Of a stretch of DNA of 64,000 nt, positions 60,369-64,000 are shown one piece after another (the stretch's first letter is position 1; each line of letters starts with the position of its first letter). The notes beneath the pieces were generated by a model. It was not told where the DNA came from. It saw only the letters and a list, made by a program, of their open reading frames with translations, and searched no databases. Both the position numbers and the translations under genes were made by a program. Source of the stretch: Nonomuraea sp. NBC_00507. Lineage in GTDB: Bacteria > Actinomycetota > Actinomycetes > Streptosporangiales > Streptosporangiaceae. The stretch spans positions 4,340,001 to 4,404,000 of the forward strand of contig NZ_CP107853.1 in assembly GCF_036013525.1 (NCBI RefSeq), written 5' to 3'.

Positions 60369-61732
60369 GCCAGCGTTTCGATGAACGCGGTGAGCTGGGC
60401 GACATTGCGGCACTCGTGCATCGGGACGACCGTGCCGTAGTCGCCCGCCACCGAGTCGCCCGTGTCCCACTGCCGCCTCGGCTCGGGATTGAGCCAGTAG
60501 GCGTGCCGGGACCTGGAGACCAGATCCTTCAGCACGTCCAGGGCGGGCGGCTGGTAGTTCGAGCGGGCGTCGCCGAGGATCAGCAGTGACGTCTTGGGGC
60601 CGATCGCGTCGCCGTACCGCTCGGCGAAGCGCTCCAGCGAGTGGCCGTAGTTGGTGCGGCCGAAGCGCACCATGTCGGCCTCGTTCGCCAGCCTGGTCAT
60701 CGCCTCGACCACGTCGGCGCCCGGCACGAAAAACCTGGTGATCTCGTCCACCGTGTCCACGAAGCCGAACGCCCGCACCTTTGTGAACTGCTCCCGCAAC
60801 GCGTACGTGAGCAGCAGCGTGAAGTGCGCGAACGACGAGACCGAGTCGCTGGTGTCGCAGAGGATGACCAGCTCCGGCTTGTGCGGCCGGGGCGGCCTGA
60901 AGTGGGTGGTCAGCGGCACGCCGCCGCTCTGCAGCGAGGCCCGCATCGTCCTGCGGAAGTCCAGCCGCCCGCGCCGGCCCTTCCTGTGCTTGATCGTCAG
61001 CCGCGCCGCCAGGCGCCTGGCCAGCGGATAGACCTCCCTGCGCAGCCGGGCCAGGTCGGCCTTCGTGATGCGCAGGAAGTCGATCTGGTCGAGCGGGGGG
61101 CGGACGGTGGAGCGGGCGATGCGCTCGATCCCGGAGTCCTCGGCGATGCGACGGCGCACGTCGGTGGCGACGGCCTCCTCGAAGCGCCGGACACCGGCGT
61201 TGACCTGCTGGCGCACGGTCTTCTCCGCCAGGCCGCCGCGGTCCTGGCCGGCCAGGACGTTGCGGAGGATGCGGGCCATCAGGGTCTCGGGGGACAGGGC
61301 ACGCATGATGCTGTAGGAGAACCAGCCCTGACGGCCGGGGCCGGCGGGCTGGCGTCCGAAGCGCTCGACCATGGCCTGGGCGAACTCGCGCATCTCCTGG
61401 TCGGCGCCGCCGGTCAGGAGGCTTGCGAGGTGCTCACGAAGGTCCTCAACCGACGCCTTTTCCGGATTTATCGTCTTATCCGGCCGCTCGGCGTACATGC
61501 CGGTTGTCGCCGCCGGGAACCACAGGTCGAACAGCACGTCGAACCCCGGCCGGTACGCGGGCTTCTTGACCAGCGTCGCCGCGTAAGCGGCGCGCAACGA
61601 CTCCCGGTCGGCCAGCTCGATCACCCGCAACGCGTGCGCCGCGTCCAGCCCTTCGGCCACCGACACCGGCACCCCGGCGGCGCGCAACGCGTGCACGAAC
61701 CCCACATGCCGATCCACGAGAGAGTCAGGCAT
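60365..61732 (-). CDS. CoxE-like VWA-domain protein
   Basis: 455 residues. Helical N-terminal half (LVDRHVGFVHALRAAGVPVS) and a C-terminal von Willebrand A domain with MIDAS motif LVILCDTSDSVSSF (DxSxS), the Thr/Asp in RTNYGHSLERF and LLILGDARSNY. In MoxR-VWA pairs the VWA protein works with the AAA ATPase to insert metals or remodel a target enzyme. Overlaps the MoxR gene by 8 bp. Ends overlapping NERD by 4 bp. Confidence 0.9.
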   Translation of the reverse strand: MPDSLVDRHVGFVHALRAAGVPVSVAEGLDAAHALRVIELADRESLRAAYAATLVKKPAYRPGFDVLFDLWFPAATTGMYAERPDKTINPEKASVEDLREHLASLLTGGADQEMREFAQAMVERFGRQPAGPGRQGWFSYSIMRALSPETLMARILRNVLAGQDRGGLAEKTVRQQVNAGVRRFEEAVATDVRRRIAEDSGIERIARSTVRPPLDQIDFLRITKADLARLRREVYPLARRLAARLTIKHRKGRRGRLDFRRTMRASLQSGGVPLTTHFRPPRPHKPELVILCDTSDSVSSFAHFTLLLTYALREQFTKVRAFGFVDTVDEITRFFVPGADVVEAMTRLANEADMVRFGRTNYGHSLERFAERYGDAIGPKTSLLILGDARSNYQPPALDVLKDLVSRSRHAYWLNPEPRRQWDTGDSVAGDYGTVVPMHECRNVAQLTAFIETLA

Positions 61733-62564
61733 CCGGCAACCCCAGCTCCTTGACCGCCCGCAGCTGATCGGAGGCGTGCTTGAGCACCACGCCCAGGGTT
61801 CCCGCGACGGTCGCCTCGTCCAGCTCCTCCCGGCCGAGCGCCAGCAGCGTGTTGGCCCAGTCCACGGTCTCGGCCACCGACGGCGCCTTCTTCAGCTCCA
61901 GCGCCCGCAGCGTCGCGACCGTCCTGGCCAGCTGCTCGGCCAGATCGGCCCGGATCGTGGGCACCTGGCTGAGCACGATGTCCCGCTCCCGCTCGGGGGT
62001 CGGGTACTCGAGGTGCAGGTAGAGGCAGCGCCGCTTGAGCGCCTCGGACAGCTCGCGAGTGGCGTTGGAGGTCAGCACCACGTACGGCCGGCGCGTCGCG
62101 GCGATGGTCCCCAGCTCGGGGATCGTCACCTGGAAGTCGGACAGCAGCTCCAGCAGCAGCCCCTCGACCTCCACGTCGGCCTTGTCGGTCTCGTCGATGA
62201 GCAGCACGGTGGGATTCGCCGACCTGATCGCCTTGAGCAGCGGCCGCTCCAGTAGGAATTCCTCGCTGAAGATGTCGTCGTCGGCGCTGGTGGCCTGGAT
62301 CCTGAGCAACTGCTTCTTGTAGTTCCACTCATACAGCGCCCGGGCCTCGTCGAGCCCCTCGTAACACTGCAACCTGACCAGCTGGGCGCCCGTGGCCAGG
62401 GCCACCGCCTTGGCCAGCTGCGTCTTCCCGACGCCCGCGGGCCCTTCGACCAGCAGCGGCTTGCCCAGCGCCGCGGCCAGGAAAACCGAGGTGGAGATGG
62501 CGTCGTCGGAGAGGTAGTCCACGGCGGCGAGCCGTTCCGTCACGTCGGCGGGCGAGTCGAACAT
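61725..62564 (-). CDS. MoxR-family AAA+ ATPase
   Basis: 279 residues. Walker A LVEGPAGVGKTQLAKA, Walker B TVLLIDETDKAD, sensor 1 VVLTSNATRELSEALKRRC and the MoxR/CoxD-type LYEWNYKKQLLRIQ segment. It partners the overlapping VWA gene. Target unknown: no CO dehydrogenase, methanol dehydrogenase or other metalloenzyme lies nearby. Confidence 0.93.
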   Translation of the reverse strand: MFDSPADVTERLAAVDYLSDDAISTSVFLAAALGKPLLVEGPAGVGKTQLAKAVALATGAQLVRLQCYEGLDEARALYEWNYKKQLLRIQATSADDDIFSEEFLLERPLLKAIRSANPTVLLIDETDKADVEVEGLLLELLSDFQVTIPELGTIAATRRPYVVLTSNATRELSEALKRRCLYLHLEYPTPERERDIVLSQVPTIRADLAEQLARTVATLRALELKKAPSVAETVDWANTLLALGREELDEATVAGTLGVVLKHASDQLRAVKELGLPDA

Positions 62565-62700
62565 CGATGATCCTGTCTGCCGGGGCTCGGTGCCGAACTT
62601 TATTCTAGCCAGGCAGAGCTTTTGCCGCCCGGCCCGGCGTCAGGAGCCCGCCTGATACCGATTCGACCAGGATGAGGATCACCGGTATATTCCTCTGCAG

Positions 62701-62774
62701 GCGCCGCTAGCTCAGTTGGTTAGAGCAGCTGACTCTTAATCAGCGGGTCCGGGGTTCGAGTCCCTGGCGGCGCA
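62701..62774 (+). tRNA. tRNA-Lys (anticodon CTT), second copy
   Basis: 74-nt cloverleaf identical to the first tRNA-Lys except GGTT in place of GGTC in the D-loop. Anticodon loop CTCTTAA, acceptor GCGCCGC/GCGGCGC, no encoded CCA. Same strand as the first copy, 52 kb apart. Confidence 0.97.
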
Positions 62775-62780
62775 CCGAGA

Positions 62781-62817
62781 AGAAACCCAGGTCATGAACG
62801 TGACCTGGGTTTCTTTG
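62781..62817 (+). terminator. Terminator after the second tRNA-Lys
   Basis: Perfect 14-bp stem AGAAACCCAGGTCA (62781-62794)/TGACCTGGGTTTCT (62801-62814), loop TGAACG, then TTTGTT. The CCCAGGT/ACCTGGG core is shared with the terminator of the first tRNA-Lys, suggesting duplication of a whole unit. Confidence 0.9.
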
Positions 62818-63021
62818 TTGAGTGGCAGCAACCTGCGGACGCTGCGCCGAGCTGTCTGCCACTGGTCTGCCAATGCTCGCCAAGTCCGCGCCGTCTACTG
62901 GCGGCCGCCGGTTTGGTCATCTACTCCGCTGGTTGTAGAGGACCACTCTTCCTCAGGCGGATTTCAGCGCCCGACGCCGCCCGCCATTCTGAACCGGTAC
63001 CTGGACCTGGGAGAGGCGATC
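62818..63021. other. Gap after tRNA-Lys terminator
   Basis: No gene, hairpin or repeat of note is visible. It holds the promoter region for the following membrane-protein gene; a long open frame read through it lacks family resemblance. Confidence 0.4.
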
Positions 63022-63558
63022 GTGACGAAAACCCGTGGATTCCGGCTAGCCAAGCCGTGGCGCAAGGCGATCCTGATGATCCATATCTTGGCGTCGGTCG
63101 GGTGGTTCGGCCTTGCGACCGCGATATCCGTGCTGGAGATCGCGGCGCTGGGCATTTCCGAGCCGGCGACGTTGCAGGCGGCCTACCGCTTTCACGAGCT
63201 CTTGGTGGGGACCGTCGTCGTCCCGTCGGCGCTGACGACGGTCCTCACGGGGGTGGTCATCTGCTGGGGTACTCCGTGGGGGATGTTCAAGTACTACTGG
63301 CCGCCCGCCAAGCTGGTCGTCACAGTGGCGACGATTGCGGTGACCGTGGTCAACTCGCCGGACTGGATCTCCTTCGCCATCGCGAACGCCGATGCGCCGG
63401 GACCCGGCCTGGTCGAGGTCCAGCAAAGCCTCGTCGGTTTGGCCGCGCTGCACATCGTGGCTCTCGTGGTGGCCGCCTGGCTCTCGCTCTACAAGCCATT
63501 CGGCAAGATCAAGCCAACGGAGCGGGTGCGGTATGCAACTGGTGAATACCACCGCTGA
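63022..63558 (+). CDS. Four-helix integral membrane protein (DUF2269-like)
   Basis: 178 residues from GTG 63022 (GGGAGAGG upstream). Four hydrophobic helices: AILMIHILASVGWFGLATAI, LLVGTVVVPSALTTVLTGVV, LVVTVATIAVTVVNS and LAALHIVALVVAAWL. Conserved His in the first and last helices recalls DUF2269-type proteins. Function unknown. The next reading frame starts within its 3' end. Confidence 0.7.
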   Translation: MTKTRGFRLAKPWRKAILMIHILASVGWFGLATAISVLEIAALGISEPATLQAAYRFHELLVGTVVVPSALTTVLTGVVICWGTPWGMFKYYWPPAKLVVTVATIAVTVVNSPDWISFAIANADAPGPGLVEVQQSLVGLAALHIVALVVAAWLSLYKPFGKIKPTERVRYATGEYHR

Positions 63559-64000
63559 TCCACCTGCCCAGCGGGAACCTCGCCCCGACGGCGTAGCCCG
63601 GCACCCGAGCCTGATCGTGGCCGCCACCGGCTATGTCGCACTGACCATCGGCTAGGTCATCGCCAACCGATCCACCCCGCAACCGGGTGCCACCGACACC
63701 CAGGTGCTCCGCTACGCGCAAAGCCACGGCGGCACGATGACGCTGGGCGCGCTTCTGCTCATCGCCTCCGCGGTCGCATTGGTGCTGCTGGCGGCGGCCA
63801 TGCACCAGCGATTGCGGGCGCTCGCCGCCACCACCGACGAGGCAGTCGCCTTCGCCGAATGGTCGTTCATCTTCGGCGGCCCGGCATTCGCCGCCACACT
63901 CGCCGTGCTGATCCTGGGCACCTCGACGGCAAGCGTTCGCCTCCCGCGCGCGATCAACGTGACCGGCCTGCCACCCAGTTGGCGCGCAGTCGTACTTGCC
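63533..64000 (+). pseudogene. Membrane protein gene with in-frame TAG, truncated by the window end
   Basis: From ATG 63533 the frame reads MQLVNTTADPPAQREPRPDG and LIVAATGYVALTIG, then TAG at 63653-63655, and continues without further stops to 64000 (VIANRSTPQPGATDTQVLRY, then hydrophobic helices MTLGALLLIASAVALVLLA and FAATLAVLILG). The continuous hydrophobic pattern across the TAG suggests one gene with a nonsense codon, or a new start after it. ATG lies 26 bp inside the previous gene. Confidence 0.5.

Noticed and set aside
1..64000. CRISPR arrays, insertion sequences, rRNA operons, replication origin
   Set aside because: No regularly spaced repeats, transposase motifs, rRNA-like sequence or DnaA-box clusters were noticed.

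Overview
The window is high-GC DNA (short intergenic gaps, many GTG starts, four-base stop/start overlaps) from an actinobacterium. LacI, GntR, TetR, SARP-like and LuxR/LAL regulators, eukaryote-type kinases, a secreted phospholipase A2, an IdeR-type iron box, an accessory SecA2 and many lineage-specific small membrane proteins suggest a filamentous actinomycete, probably of the Streptosporangiales/Streptomycetales type. The genus is inference. No integrase, transposase, CRISPR array, rRNA or replication origin was seen.

Layout. 1-10.3 kb is metabolic: a divergent LacI/MFS pair around a perfect operator, an iron-boxed ferric reductase, a cysteine dioxygenase-like/amidohydrolase operon facing a LacI regulator across three tandem operators, an aromatic amino acid lyase with an altered MIO triad, ApbE, a membrane reductase-like protein, OsmC and a nucleoside hydrolase preceded by three tandem hairpins. 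A tRNA-Lys(CTT) at 10.35 kb is followed by an accessory block (10.5-15 kb): a UPF1-like helicase-PLD protein and an AbiE-like gene pair, both with apparent frameshifts. 16.7-23.9 kb is a five-gene oligopeptide-type ABC transporter/aldolase operon with a divergent GntR regulator. 24-30 kb holds an HD hydrolase, a DUF4429 protein, a secreted PLA2, remnants of a SARP-like regulator and a histidine kinase, a SUV3-like RNA helicase and a YcaQ/AlkZ-type protein.

30-38 kb is a signalling block: a LAL regulator behind a 13-bp-arm inverted repeat, an active transmembrane Ser/Thr kinase, and a convergent 1,000-residue pseudokinase-transmembrane-WD40 protein. 38-46 kb contains small stress or membrane proteins (DUF6458-like, ChaB, GPGG, BON), a transketolase, a decayed LLM-type oxidoreductase, a phosphoesterase and an SDR with a 35-bp repeat at its end. 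45.7-53 kb has SecA2, transporters, a DUF574 methyltransferase, an acyltransferase, a PRC-barrel-like protein and a VOC protein. 53-59.5 kb has two TetR circuits: a monooxygenase/TetR pair with three operators spaced exactly 22 bp, and a three-gene acyl-CoA dehydrogenase operon whose promoter carries the same palindrome as the promoter of the adjacent convergent TetR gene. The window ends with a NERD protein, a VWA/MoxR pair, a second tRNA-Lys(CTT) and two membrane-protein genes, the last interrupted by an in-frame stop.

Functions come from motif and family recognition by eye, without database searches. Several broken genes could be single-base sequence errors as well as real decay; this is noted where relevant.
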